A stretch of 64,000 nt of DNA from Pardosa pseudoannulata (taxonomy: Eukaryota; Arthropoda; Arachnida; Araneae; Lycosidae). This document shows, piece by piece, positions 1-10,929 of the stretch (positions within the stretch are counted from its first letter, which is position 1; every line of letters starts with the position of its first letter). Location: the NCBI GenBank assembly GCA_032207245.1, contig CM063510.1:43177056-43241055 (forward strand), read 5' to 3'. Both the position numbers and the translations under genes were made by a program. The notes under the pieces are model-generated. The model ran no database searches. It was not told the origin of the DNA and saw nothing but the letters and a program-made list of their open reading frames with translations.

Positions 1-656
1 GAAATTTAAACATTCAAGTATATATATTTGTCTAGTATCCTTATCTTGAACAGTACTTCAGTTTATTCTTTTTCTAGAGAAAACTCAAGATTTAACCTCT
101 CAAAAGAATAATTAAACTTTTTTTTCTAGTACGATATGTGCATGAAATGTTGTTTAAATTGTCGGGATCTATTTTCGTTACTCTTACAATGTTTAGAACT
201 TTTTATATAGATCAAAGTTAATGATTTTCTAGAAACACATCCCTATGGAAAATATCTCTTGCTCTCTTTGTGATTTTTAAATGTCAAACTGACAGAAAAT
301 CTTACTCTAGAGATATATTTAAGTAGAATCTAAGATGTCAAATTTTAGTTAGGAAATATAATTTAAATTTGTGAGCAATATAACTTAAAAGATAAAAAAC
401 TTAAAATTCCAAATTGTTAGGAGTATTTTTAAGCTCATAATCTTTTCGTAAATTATGGTAGGTGAACACTGAAGTGTACACATAGAATTTAAAATTTCCT
501 CTGAGGTCTATCATTAAGAAACAATGTTTTGAATTCAAATTATGACAAAATATGGACAATTACAAATTTCCTTAATTTTCTGTAGTTATAAAAATTGTCT
601 TATACATAATACTATTAAGAAAAACGGTCTTACTATAGAAATAAATCATATATATA
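1..656. other. AT-rich intergenic DNA
   Basis: I see no gene, repeat family or RNA here. Short reading frames lack coding character and conserved motifs. Confidence 0.5.
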
Positions 657-658
657 TA

Positions 659-1214
659 CAGGGTGTTTCAAAAATGACCGGTATATTTGAAAAATTAATA
701 AAAACTAAACGGACAGTGATAGAAATTCAGTTTATTGTAATATGCTTGGGACAATAGTAAATTTTCAGGCAGACAAACTTTAAAATTACTTACAATATTC
801 CACAACAGATGGCGATGCAGTTTGGAAAATTCTAAACTACGATATTTGTCTATGGGGACTCTTAAAAGACCAAGTGTACCGCCACTGTCTAGAAACAAAA
901 GAATAACTGGAACAGTATAACTGTTCTGCATGTGAAGCAATCCCTCCTGAGATATTTACACGGGTTTCTGATAATTTCGTTCTGAGAATACGTCATATTT
1001 TTGTTGCGCATGGTAGATATCTGGAAAATATCGTAGTTTAGATTTTTCTACACTGCAGCGTCATCTGTTGTAGAACATTGTAACTAATTTTGAAAGTTTG
1101 TCTGCCTAAAAATTTTATATTGTTCCAAGCATATTGCAATAATCGTATTTCTATTACTGTCATTTTAGTTTTTATTGATTTTCCAAACACACCGATAATT
1201 TTTGAAATACCTTG
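659..1214. mobile_element. Foldback MITE with ~190-bp inverted arms, TA target
   Basis: The left arm (659 to about 850) begins CAGGGTGTTTCAAAAATGAC. The right arm (about 1025 to 1214) is its diverged reverse complement and ends ATTTTTGAAATACCTTG. TA dinucleotides flank both ends (657-658 and 1215-1216). The match runs deep into both arms: a GGCAGACAAACTTT block and a CATCTGTTGT-type block recur in inverse order. About 170 bp of unrelated sequence separates the arms. The TA target and terminal GGGTGTTTC motif suggest a non-autonomous Tc1/mariner-superfamily element; the superfamily is inference. Short ORFs in the arms are mirror images, not genes. Confidence 0.75.
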
Positions 1215-1216
1215 TA

Positions 1217-3563
1217 TATACAACAGTTTATCTTGCGAGTGTCAAAGATTATACAATACCACTAAATATTGAAGCATGTAATACAGGAAATGCTTAGAGT
1301 AGCAGTATGGGAAAACGATTGCCAGTAAATGGTACAAAATACAGGCATAAATTTTTCTAATTTTTTTTTTATTTTTTGTGACACAGTGAGACAGATCTCA
1401 AATTAGTTTTATTTATTTCTTGTTTATAGCAAAAGTAATCGTTATTTAAAAATATTTAATTTTTACCTACTTTTGCACACATGTTGAACGTTTATTAAAA
1501 AAAATCATCTAAAATTTGTATAGTTTTTTTATTTTAAAGTTCTATTTAAAATTCCATTTCTAAAGTCTTATCATGTTTTCGAATTCATTGTTGTTTATGT
1601 CTCAGTAATAATATGATCGTGTGGACTTTTATTTTTTAAACTTCTCACAGGATTTTAATTTATTTAATTTGTTACTGTGTATTTAAATCGTTGTAGTAAT
1701 TTTTATTTATATTAGTAAAAAAATGATTGTAAAAACTGCGTTAGAGATATCTTACTTTAAGTGTTTTTAATTCATTGTTACTTTTATATACGCTATAGCT
1801 ATGTTGCTTTTATTGAAAACTAATTTATGTAATTTGTTTAGAACAGTTAATCAAGATGGACCATTCATACCGACTTCTGCTGTATTTCAACACTCAGAAA
1901 GATAGTTTTCAAGAAACATATCAAAATACATATGATGAATGGGCTAACAAGGAATGCTGATTAGTAAAGTATACAGCCTCCTTAAGAAATGTTTTCTGTA
2001 ACATAAAATCTTAAGACTTTATCACACATCAACCGGAACATATTAAAAAAATCTTTAGATTTAGTTTACAATTATTTTATTCGGTCAAGAATGTGCAAAC
2101 TTCTCGTGTTATGGAACCGCCGATTTATTCTGTTTCAGGTTAACTTCTTATAAAGATTTTACTAAGTTGAAAATTTTTCTCAATCGTAAGTGAAATTTGC
2201 ATATTCTCCATCAAAAAAAGAAAAATAATAAACTCTTTCTTTTTCAGGTGGAGAAGTAAAAAGGTCTTTAATCATTAAGTTATTTTTTTAAATATATTTA
2301 CGACAATTTTTATTAAAAATAAAGAGTATACATTCTTTTAATTATTTACTTTATCCATTACTTTTAAATTCTTGTTTCGATATTTCAGCCTGTTTTTACA
2401 GACATATTTCGTAATTGCAGTAACAGCCCTATTGTTAATTAATTGCTATTTTTATTAAAGTATCTTTCAAGCAAATTACGGTTTTTATTTTGTATGTAAT
2501 TTGTATTAGGTGACACTTTTTTTAATGTGTTTGATTCTAACTCGTGAATGTAATATATTCAGATAAAGATATGTTTAAAATCTTTCTTATTTAGCAATCA
2601 AAATATTGATCACTGCATACTCCATTACCTTTTCATCGTTAATTTTGCCTTCATTCTTCTTAATAATGTTCTCATGAATCATTACTTTTGACATTCTTGT
2701 AGATTTCAGTTTTAATCAATTCGAATTTCTTTGCGCCATATTTTTTGTAATTCATAAGCAGTTTACACTGACAATGTCCTTAAAATAATTCAAACAAATA
2801 TACGAATTTCATTGGTATTAAAACATCTAGCTAACATTAATTTTTGTTAAACAATGCAATTGCATTTGAATAAATACCATTTTCATTAAAACTTATTTTT
2901 TATTGAATTTGTTTCTCAATTTAATACGGAGACCGGGGACGACCGTTTTGACAGTAAATTAATTTCATTGTTATATCTCTTGTTTATTCCTGTCAATATT
3001 CCTGTCAATTATTCAGGAAGATTATACAATAAAAAATTTTAATTTTTACAGATTTTTATAATAGTTCTAACCTTGTCTGCATAAAAAGGCTGATTCAGTA
3101 ACTTTACTCACTGAAAAATACTAACTTAGCTACTAACTTATGTTGTGTTTTACATTTTTTTATTTATTTATTTATTTTTTTTTTTTTTGGAAGTTGAGGT
3201 ACACAAAAAGAGTTTCATTTCTAAAGGATTTTAGATTTATTTCTAAAGATTTTTTTAAAAATAATTTGTGGTTTAAGGTATGGAAGATTAAGTTAGCTTT
3301 TGAAACGATGGTTGTCAATTCTTTCAAAGAAACCTAACATTTGCGGTTTAAACACTAAAACTGCGGGATTTTCTGTTTACATTTATATAAAATTACATTT
3401 AATTTTAGACTTTATTACTATAATTGATGAAAATAATAACATATTACAATATCTAAAAGTATATATAGTTAGAAACATTTATAGACAACTTTAATGAAAT
3501 TTAGTTTATTATCCTTCAAAGATTTTCACACAGTTTCAGGCGCAGTTTAGGCAACTTTGTATG
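1217..3563. other. AT-rich intergenic or intronic DNA, no feature seen
   Basis: A long AT-rich stretch with poly-T runs (for example near 3157-3188). I find no terminal repeats, tRNA-like boxes or coding motifs. Confidence 0.5.
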
Positions 3564-3565
3564 TA

Positions 3566-4454
3566 CAGTAGACTCCACTTAATGCGATCGTGGTTAATGT
3601 TATCAATCGCTTATTGTTATCGGAAATCACTTGGTTCCGATTTTCTCTATTCCTTTGTATGTTAAAATTATCCTTTATGTGACCGTTTCATTCGTTAATG
3701 TTATCAGTATTCGAATTTTAACTGGCACAGGAATATTCTCAATGTATTCAGAAGGAATCTATTCTTTTATTTCCCTTCGCTGTTGTTTGAATTTCCGAGA
3801 ATTCTCCCTCTTCAACCTAGGGAAACGGGGAATGATCAAAGGAGTGGGGTATTTAGCGTTCCTGGAAATTTTCAGAAATATGCACACTCTTCTGGTGGTC
3901 AATTGTTGTCAGATAAGTAGAAGGCAACACATGCTAAGTGGAACTGAGAAGGAGCGTATTCACATTTTATGCCTTGCTCGCTTACATGCAGCTTGTCCAT
4001 ATGGAAGCCAGAAAGAGAAATTATTTATCATTAAAACAAAAGATCGAAATTTTAAGTAATTATCACAGGTTACCAAAAATGAGTCAGCTCAATTCTGCAA
4101 AGCAGTTAGACATTCTTCCAGCATTCAGCTTCTGAATTGCATTGACAGTGTTGAAACGGGCAGTACAATACCGCTCAGATGACTTTAAAAAACATTATGA
4201 TTAAGAACAATTTATCAATGAGCTTCTTAGAAAAAATTGTAGACAGTTTACTATTGATTATTTTTTTAAATTATATATACAATTCTTATGTTTTAAAGGA
4301 TACAGTACATAAATATAAGGTGAGTTTTTTTCATTTTAGTTTGAAATGTAGTACGTGTAAATTTATCTAATTTTGCATATAAGTTATTGTTATCAATCGT
4401 TTATTGTTATCGAAATCATGGTGTCAAAATGATCACATTAAGCGGAGTCCACTG
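3566..4454 (+). mobile_element. pogo/Tigger-like DNA element, copy 1
   Basis: The element starts CAGTAGACTCCACTTAATGC and ends with the inverse CATTAAGCGGAGTCCACTG. TA flanks both ends (3564-3565 and 4455-4456). The inner subterminal sequence also matches inversely (TTATCAATCG, TTATTGTTATC). A fragment of a CENP-B-type helix-turn-helix transposase lies at 4001-4135. At 889 bp it is far shorter than an autonomous pogo/Tigger element (about 2-3 kb), so it is internally deleted and non-autonomous. The copy at 8685-9668 is colinear apart from indels and a SINE insertion. Confidence 0.85.
4001..4135 (+). pseudogene. Truncated pogo/Tigger transposase N-terminus (CENP-B HTH)
   Basis: The reading frame opens MEARKRNYLSLKQKIEILSN and continues with a LPKMSQLNSAKQLDI segment. 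This is the K-x-K-I-E-I-L helix and following A-K-x-L-x-I helix pattern of the CENP-B N-terminal DNA-binding domain shared by pogo/Tigger transposases. The frame ends after about 45 codons, so the second HTH domain and the DDE catalytic domain are absent. The copy in the sister element (from 9124) keeps the same start and about 25 residues. I infer a relic that cannot make a working transposase. Confidence 0.7.
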
Positions 4455-4456
4455 TA

Positions 4457-5344
4457 TATATTTTGTACATTTTCTACATATCGTATTTTAAAGTTAGATG
4501 AAATACCTATAGTTTTGTTTCCACCTTTGGAAGCTTATTAATGAACTATTTTCGCACATGCATAGATTCTTCAATATTTTATTTTCATAGACTTTTATGG
4601 GTGGTAATAAGTAAAAGTCAAGTAATTTATTTCCGTTTTGTTAGTTACTTTAAAATTAGACATAAAATAGTTTTTGGTCGAAATGACTCAACCTGCTGCT
4701 CCCAGTATTAACAATATTCATAAGACTTCAGTTAAGTTGGTCCTGATATCAGAAATTTGCCCCACGTTTAGTAAAATCTGTTAATTTTCTTATAAAGCCA
4801 GTAAGAGCTTACAGCTAAGTACCTATTTACATGAAAGTATATTGCCTAGTTACATATATACTTCAAAACCGGATAAATTTGCATATATAAACTTTAGAAA
4901 CCGGATCAGTATATACTTTAAAACACTTATCAAAAGTTATATTAATTATATACACACATTTTTACTCAATCTTTTGAATCAAGTTGCTTCAATGATTGTT
5001 ATTTTAGTACTAATGAAAAGAAAAATAAAATAGATTTGAAATATAGCCACTAAACAGAATGTAATTCAAAAAACAGTTCTACCTTTCACATTTTTACTCG
5101 CTTAAAACATTCCAAGGTTTTACCTGACCCAGTATGCAAAATTTCATTTAATGTGGAATGCAAAGCTAACACAAATACACCTGTCTTTATAAATGAAATG
5201 AGGATTTATACAAAATTATCTATGCTACTTACGGAAATCTCATGACAGAGTTCAGTATATATATATATAAACATATAGTAAAAGGAAATTTATATCACCT
5301 AAGTAATATATAGAGCATCAGAATATTTATAAATCATCTCTTCT
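4457..5344. other. AT-rich DNA, no feature seen
   Basis: No repeats or coding signals recognised. A short (TA)n run lies near 5255-5270, just outside. Confidence 0.45.
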
Positions 5345-5348
5345 TTAA

Positions 5349-5582
5349 CCCTTTCGCGGGCCATTTATTTCTCACTCCGTTTCCAAACTTCCAAACAGAG
5401 CTGCTAATTTTTATTCCATCGATCGAACAATTGATGACACACTGCAAAACCACAGCGGGAATCAGTCTTACCTTCGTTTCAGTAACAAGAGCAATATATT
5501 AGAATGGGTTTTGCGCTTTCTACAGGTGTGTTTTATAAGATCGTGTAAGTGGGAAGTAATCTTCCCACGGCCCACGAAAGGG
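5349..5582. mobile_element. piggyBac-like MITE with TTAA target
   Basis: TTAA duplications at 5345-5348 and 5583-5586 bracket a 234-bp element. Its ends are CCCTTTCGCGGGCC and the inverse GGCCCACGAAAGGG. TTAA targets and a C-C-C-T-T-type terminus are typical of the piggyBac superfamily. Just inside the right end is a perfect hairpin, GTGGGAAG-TAAT-CTTCCCAC (5549-5568). No coding sequence is present. Confidence 0.8.
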
Positions 5583-5586
5583 TTAA

Positions 5587-6472
5587 GCCGTTCTATGACA
5601 ATAAGAATTCATTTTTCGATTCCCATTAAATAATTATATACATATTATATTTTAAAATTTTTGTCCCTTACTAATTTGTATTAACAAAACCATTTTACAA
5701 AATATATTTATAATATTCAAAAAAAACTGGATAAACATTATACATCAACATTTCAGAAAGTTTTTTTATTATTATGTCAGGATCTGTAAGATAACTTTAG
5801 AGAGAGTTGTAAGCATAAGATTTATTTTAAAATGATCACATTATTTGCAATTAAATGATTTGGACATACATAAATACTAAGATGTAAATTATTTTATTAC
5901 TAATAAGATATAGACTTATTTCTGTTTAAATTTAGAAAAAAAAATATTAAAATTAGAATATTAAATTACCTGTTTATAAGGTATTTCAATAATGGAGTCT
6001 GCAAAATTTTTATTTATATTTAATATTTTATTTTTCCAAATTTTACGGATAGACGTAGTTTTGATAAAACAACCTCTAAAGTTAAAAGTATAAAGAAAGA
6101 GGAAATAATGAACTTACTTAAATAGAGCTCTCAGTGTTGCTATGTTGCACCCTCCATTTGTTGCAATTGTTAATTTCCATTTCTACTTGCAATTTTAAAA
6201 AGAAATGTTGCTCTTCAGATCACATTGTAGAATAACAAAAAAAAAATCTTTCAGATTTTGTGAATGTTTAAACGGTATGGGACTCCTTAAAAAGTGACTG
6301 TATAATTTGTTATTTGCTAGATTTTTAACATTTGAGTGCTTAGTGTTTTATTTTAGGAACAGTTAAAAAAACCATTATTAAAATGTATATGCTATCATGC
6401 AACCATTTTACTTTTTCAATGAAGGCTGATAACAATTCTATAAAAATATCTAACATTTAAAAATATTTGCTC
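5587..6472. other. AT-rich DNA, no feature seen
   Basis: Nothing recognisable beyond low-complexity A/T runs. Confidence 0.45.
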
Positions 6473-6476
6473 TTAA

Positions 6477-7009
6477 CCCCTTGACATACAAATAAAATGT
6501 GCATCAACGCATCCAAAGGAGGCCATTTAATTTGGCTTGCCTGGCTCACCAGTGATCCCTAAAACATTCCACACTATAAACACTATGATGACCATTTTCA
6601 GCTGCATTCTCATCACCAGAATAGCCTAATGTACTTGCATCGTCACTGTCATATAATGCATCCAACTATAAACATCCCAATATAATGGACTACTTCTGAA
6701 TTTTACTTTACTTAATTATGTACTGTGACGTTCGAGGTGCAAGACCACTGCTATACTGATTACAGCACTCATTGCGATACTTTTCGTTTATTTTCTTGTT
6801 GATGCGATTTTATTTATCGGTGCTGTTGTGGAAGAGGGGGTGGGAGATGCACCTGTAACAATCTGAACAAAATACCATCGATGCCCGATCGAAACACTGA
6901 AAGAATCCAATAATATCCCACCCGGCGTTCGCCGAAGATAGTGCTCGACGAGTCTACAACGGCATAGGAAATGTGCGACAATTTAGAACCGTCATTGTAC
7001 GTCAAGGAG
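6477..7009 (-). mobile_element. piggyBac-like TTAA element with transposase 5' remnant
   Basis: TTAA at 6473-6476 and 7010-7013 flanks a 533-bp element whose ends are CCCCTTGACATAC and the inverse GTACGTCAAGGAG. On the minus strand, roughly 6668 to 6550, an open frame reads YDSDDASTLGYSGDENAAEN before running on to a stop. Acidic Ser/Asp-rich N-termini of this kind are common in piggyBac transposases. I infer an internally deleted element that kept its left end plus the start of the transposase gene. The family assignment rests on the TTAA target and terminal motif; the acidic stretch is supporting only. Confidence 0.7.
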
Positions 7010-7087
7010 TTAATTCTAGTGTTGAATTTTGGGGTAATTTTGATTTTCAAACATCGTAGAAGAATGCAGCTTTACAGCGCATACACA

Positions 7088-7261
7088 GCCGGACGATGGC
7101 CGAATGCTTAGGTAGATTATTTTTGGTACCAGAGTTCGTGAATTCGAATTCCACTGTGTCATGTTTGTTCGTGTATTTTCGGAATTGGCTTTAAGCAATA
7201 AGTCCTGATCTTATTAGCTTTCGTTTCAATAAGCAGACGTAACACTCTAACCCAAACTAAA
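7088..7261 (+). mobile_element. tRNA-Arg-like SINE, diverged full-length copy
   Basis: Sense orientation is plus. The head carries a box A-like TGGCCGAATG and a degraded box B-like GAATTCGAATTCC. The body matches the other copies (TTTCGGAATTGGCTTTAAGC), and the end is CCAAACTAAAC. It is more diverged than the copies at 9291 and 54710, so it is probably an older insertion. No clear target duplication is seen. Confidence 0.75.
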
Positions 7262-7263
7262 CA

Positions 7264-7624
7264 GTATGTCGGGTAAAGGTCTGGCTAAATAACTATATCT
7301 ATTATAAGCTTATTTCCTGTTATTAGAAAGTTTACTTATTATAGCTATATGCCCCTTGACATAGAAATGAAAAGGAATTTTATGCTTCAGAAAAACACTA
7401 TTTACTTTGACTCAACTGAACAGTCAGGTGTAATTTGAGAAATAGAATGTTTTTTTATTTGAATTTATACATAACATTCATTCATACAGTGTAGTTTCTA
7501 TTATTTGTCTTAATTTTTGAATCTATCAGACTCAAATATTGCCTAATATATTATAAAATTTGCCTTGCTTGTTCACTGAATAGTGCTTTCGATGACTCTT
7601 ACTGATTTACTGTTTTATGGTTGC
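7264..7624. other. AT-rich DNA, no feature seen
   Basis: No feature recognised between two SINE insertions. Confidence 0.4.
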
Positions 7625-7631
7625 AACTTTG

Positions 7632-7927
7632 TTTGGTTTGGAGCTCTGTGGTCTACTTTTTGCAAGACGAGGGCTAGTGAGACCAAGACCTACTTGCTTA
7701 AAGCCGATTACGAACAGCTACAAACATCCATGACACAGTGGGTTTGGTTTGGTTTGGTTTGGAGCGCTACGGTCTACTGTTTTGCGCACGAGAGCTAATG
7801 AGGACGGGACCTACATTTTAAAGCCGATTCCGAACGGCTACTAGCATCCATGCCAGCAGTGGGATTCGAACCCACGAACTCCGGTTCCGAAGGCCAGCAC
7901 CCTAACCATTAGGGTATCCTTCGACAT
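7632..7927 (-). mobile_element. Dimeric tRNA-Arg-like SINE
   Basis: Two units in the same (minus) orientation are fused. Unit 1 (7632-7740) has the tail and body but stops at CACAGTG and lacks the tRNA head. Unit 2 (7741 to about 7923) is full length, with tail GGTTTGGTTTGG, body, box B complement GGGATTCGAACCC and a slightly altered head. AACTTTG occurs on both outer sides (7625-7631 and 7928-7934), suggesting the pair integrated as one dimer. The 7-bp match is short compared with the 14-15 bp of other copies, so insertion of one SINE into another is an alternative. Confidence 0.8.
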
Positions 7928-8044
7928 AACTTTGTTATAGCTGCTTTGGGGAAGATGAGAGAGTGAGGCATCTTGAACATTGTAAATGAATCGAAATGGG
8001 TGTTTGAAGGGAGCAACTGAAAAAACTTAAAATATACCAATCGG

Positions 8045-8325
8045 GAGCCCTAGTAAGACAGTCGGTAAAGGCATTAATCGCATAACCAGACGATTGTGAG
8101 TTTGAGGCTTCAGCTGGACAAAGATCTACCGACTTTCGTAAATGATGGCTGGGGCACGTAAAAAAGTTCGTGGCCGCAATGTCCTCTAAGTTCCTAAAGG
8201 ATACTTCTAGCGGTAGCGAGATAATCTTGGGGGTCTACTGATTGCTCCCTGGCTCAAAGTTTTGATGATCCATTTTGTTATCTTAGGGATTAATGTCAGA
8301 CCCCTATATTTTGTTTCCTTGATAA
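8045..8325 (+). mobile_element. Second tRNA-derived SINE family, diverged copy
   Basis: A tRNA-like head (AGTCGGTAAAGGC ... GTGAGTTTGAGGC) is followed by a body with GTTCGTGGCCGCAATGTCCTC and CTTGGGGGTCTACTGATT. The same blocks appear in the copies near 46.0 and 53.9 kb (GTTCGTGGTCACAATGTTCTC and a CTCTGGGGGTACTGA-type block). Family membership is judged by these shared blocks, not by an alignment. Confidence 0.55.
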
Positions 8326-8329
8326 AATA

Positions 8330-8682
8330 TCTAACAATTATATGTGACTTGGTAGTAGAGAATGCTATAAAAAGCAGCTATCCCCACATTTGAACTAATA
8401 ATAATATACCACCCAGTCTGAACTGAAAATAGCTTTTAACGTGTCAGTCTCATCAAAGTCTACAGTCTTACCTCAAATGAATTTCAACATCGAAGTCTTT
8501 ATTGTATGTCAAGGAATTAAATCTAATTTTATAAAGTTTTCTTTATTACCCATTTTAAAAGAGAACGTTGTGTTTGTGAAAATTTTCAGCTCTTTAATTT
8601 TAACGGAAATCGACATTTTCACTACGTTGTAAACCATTTTGTTAAGTCTCGTCCTCAGGTATCCATGTACTACGTACGTAAC
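8330..8682. other. AT-rich DNA, no feature seen
   Basis: No repeat or coding motif recognised. Confidence 0.4.
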
Positions 8683-8684
8683 TA

Positions 8685-9668
8685 CAGTGGATTCCGCTTA
8701 ATGTGATCGTGGTTAACGTTATCAATCGCTTATTGTAATCGAAATCACTTGGTCCCGATTTTGTCTATTCATTTGTACGTTAAAATTATCGCTTTATGTG
8801 ATCGTTACATCGGTTAATGGGATCAGTTTTCAAACGTCATTTTTACTCGCAAAGGAATATTCAAAATGTATTCAGAAGGAACCCATTCTTTTCTTTCCCT
8901 TCACTGTTGTTTGAATTTCCGAGAATTCGCCTCTTCAAACTAGGGAAATTGGGAATGAACAAAGAAGTGGGAATTTACACTTTCCTGGAATTTTTTAGAA
9001 AAACGCACACCCTGCTGATGGTCAATGGTTATCAGATAATCAGAAGGCAACACATTATTATCAAAACTGAGAAGGAGCGTATTCACATTTTATGCCTTGC
9101 TCGCTTACATGAAGTTTGTCGATATGGAAGCCAGAATGCGAAATGATCTAACATTAAAACAAAAGATCGAAATTCTAAATCGTTATGACAGGTTGACTGT
9201 GATTACGAACAATTTATCAATGAGCTTCTTAGAAAAAAATTGTAAACATGCAACAATTGATATTTTTTTAAGTATGTATACAATTCTTATTGGTTTGGTT
9301 TGGAGCGCTACGGTCTACTTTTTGAAACACCAGGGATAACGAGACCAGGACCTACAGCTTAAAGCCGATTCCAAACGGCTGTGAACATCCATGCCACAGT
9401 GGGATTCGAACCCACGAACTGCGGTTCCGAAGGCTAGCACCCTAACCATTCGGACATCTTTCGGCTATACAATTCTTATGTTTTAAAGGATAATACACAG
9501 TACATAAATATAAGGTGTGTGTTTTTCTTTTGTTTTGAAATTTAGTACGTGTGAATTAAAGGGGGGGGGTAAATTTATCTAATTTTGCATATCGTTTATT
9601 GTTAACAATCGGTTATTGTTATCAAAATCACGCTGTTCCAAACTGATCACATTAAGCGGAGACCACTA
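8685..9668 (+). mobile_element. pogo/Tigger-like DNA element, copy 2 (with nested SINE)
   Basis: The ends CAGTGGATTCCGCTTAATGT and the inverse CATTAAGCGGAGACCACTA are flanked by TA (8683-8684 and 9669-9670). It is colinear with the copy at 3566-4454, including the relic frame MEARMRNDLTLKQKIEILNR from 9124. It carries a 175-bp SINE plus a 14-bp duplication at 9277-9479, which copy 1 lacks, and also has smaller deletions. Not autonomous. Confidence 0.85.
9291..9465 (-). mobile_element. tRNA-Arg-like SINE nested in Tigger-like copy 2
   Basis: A full-length SINE on the minus strand. Its 5' head reads from 9465 down, with box A-like TGTCCGAATGG, anticodon-loop-like CTTCGGA and box B GGGTTCGAATCCC. 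The 3' tail is CCAAACCAAACCA. TATACAATTCTTAT flanks it on both sides (9277-9290 and 9466-9479), a perfect 14-bp target-site duplication. The sister DNA element has one copy of this site without a SINE near 4272-4290, so the empty site is visible in the window. Duplications of this length are typical of LINE-mediated retroposition. Confidence 0.93.
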
Positions 9669-9670
9669 TA

Positions 9671-10225
9671 TAACCCTAGAACTTTAAATATCCATTTTGA
9701 CATAAATTTGAAAAAAAACTCCTTAGCTTATCTTTTTTTTTTATTAATGTCGTTGTTAAATAGATAAAATATTGATGATTTGACAAAATTCGATACTCAG
9801 TGTTTTTAATCGCTTAAACTTTAATGGTATTTTCATATGATACGCAATTCGAAAAAGATACAATCTATTTCAATGCTTTTATAATGTTTGTGAAAAAAAA
9901 ATGTTTCTAAGAAATGCGTTCGTGTAATCCAATATTTAGGAAAAAAAGTAAAGAAAATATTTATTTGAATTTCAATATTTAAAAAAAATGTATTATATTT
10001 ATAACTCTAACCCACAAAATATTTGAGTTTACATAACTTTATTTTTTATTATTAGATTTTTTTTAAATTCATCTAATGTTTTATTCCATTAAAATTCCAT
10101 TTAATTCTTATTGATCCTCGTTTACAATATTTTGTAATGAAAAAATTATTTAGGAAATGAGTGAATAGAAATAAATACTAGCTAAAGACTCTTTCCAAGA
10201 AATATGTTATTGCTTTTGAATAATG
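9671..10225. other. AT-rich DNA, no feature seen
   Basis: Poly-A and poly-T runs; nothing recognised. Confidence 0.45.
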
Positions 10226-10380
10226 TATACGAGGGTCACTCTGAAATTTTTGAGATACAATAGGTTTTTAAAGTTATACCAAAAAAATTTAGGTGTGTTC
10301 AAAGTAGTTTTCTCCAGCTCAATGCACTTTTATAGATATATTTTCCACAGATTAAATGCCTCAAGCCATTCATTTCTTGG

Positions 10381-10532
10381 TTAGAGTGCTGACCTTCGGT
10401 ACCGGAGTTCGTAGGTTCGAATCCCACAGTGGCATGGATGTTCGTAGCCGTTCGGAATCGGCTTTAAGCTGTAGGTCCCGGTCTCATTAGCCCTCGTGTT
10501 GCAAAAAGTAGACCGTATCACTCCAAACCAAA
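10381..10532 (+). mobile_element. 5'-truncated tRNA-Arg-like SINE nested in mariner
   Basis: Sense is plus. It begins at TTAGAGTGCTGACC, so box A is missing. Box B is near-intact (AGGTTCGAATCCC). The body and tail CTCCAAACCAAA follow. CCATTCATTTCTTGG flanks it at 10366-10380 and 10533-10547, a perfect 15-bp target duplication. Truncation at the 5' side with a perfect duplication is expected of incomplete target-primed reverse transcription. Confidence 0.9.
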
Positions 10533-10559
10533 CCATTCATTTCTTGGAATAGATGAAAA

Positions 10560-10929
10560 ATGTATTTATAGCCACATCAATCTCTTCTTATGAATGAAAA
10601 CGACGTCCATGTAAGTTTTTTTTTAGATTAAAGAATAACCAGAAGTCACACATAACTAGATCAGGTGAATACGGCGGATGTTCTATCACTTTAATTTGTT
10701 TTTGTTTAAGAAACTCAACTGTTAATCAGGCTGTATGTGAAGGTGCATTGTCATGGTGAAGCATTAATCGCCTAACATTCACTTCTTGTAGAATTTGTGG
10801 AAGACATTTAGTGGTATACCAGTTTGCTGTTACTGTCTTCTGTCTTTCATCACGACATCGACTCTTATCCCACTTTCTTTCGACTCCTCTACACCTTGGT
10901 TCAACCCCCTTTTTTTTCCTCTGTCCCAA
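10560..10929 (-). pseudogene. mariner transposase catalytic-domain pseudogene
   Basis: The minus frame reads LMLHHDNAPSHTA, carrying the second catalytic Asp in the mariner H-D-N-A-P-S-H block. After an in-frame TGA it continues LTVEFLKQKQIKVIEHPPYS and PDLVMCDFWLF. This is the mariner Y-S-P-D-L ... D-F-W-L-F block with the third acidic residue (Asp). A second stop follows in the FHS-stop-EEIDVAI segment. The N-terminal HTH and the first catalytic Asp are not seen. The upstream part of this frame (above about 10830) does not resemble a transposase. Confidence 0.8.

Noticed and set aside
3631..4059. 142-codon plus frame
   Set aside because: It lies wholly inside the Tigger-like element, is out of frame with the relic HTH sequence, and is not kept in the sister copy.
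9405..9465. tRNA gene suggested by good box A and box B sequences
   Set aside because: The same sequence recurs at the head of SINE copies with body and tail, lacks a proper acceptor stem, and is retroposed with target duplications.
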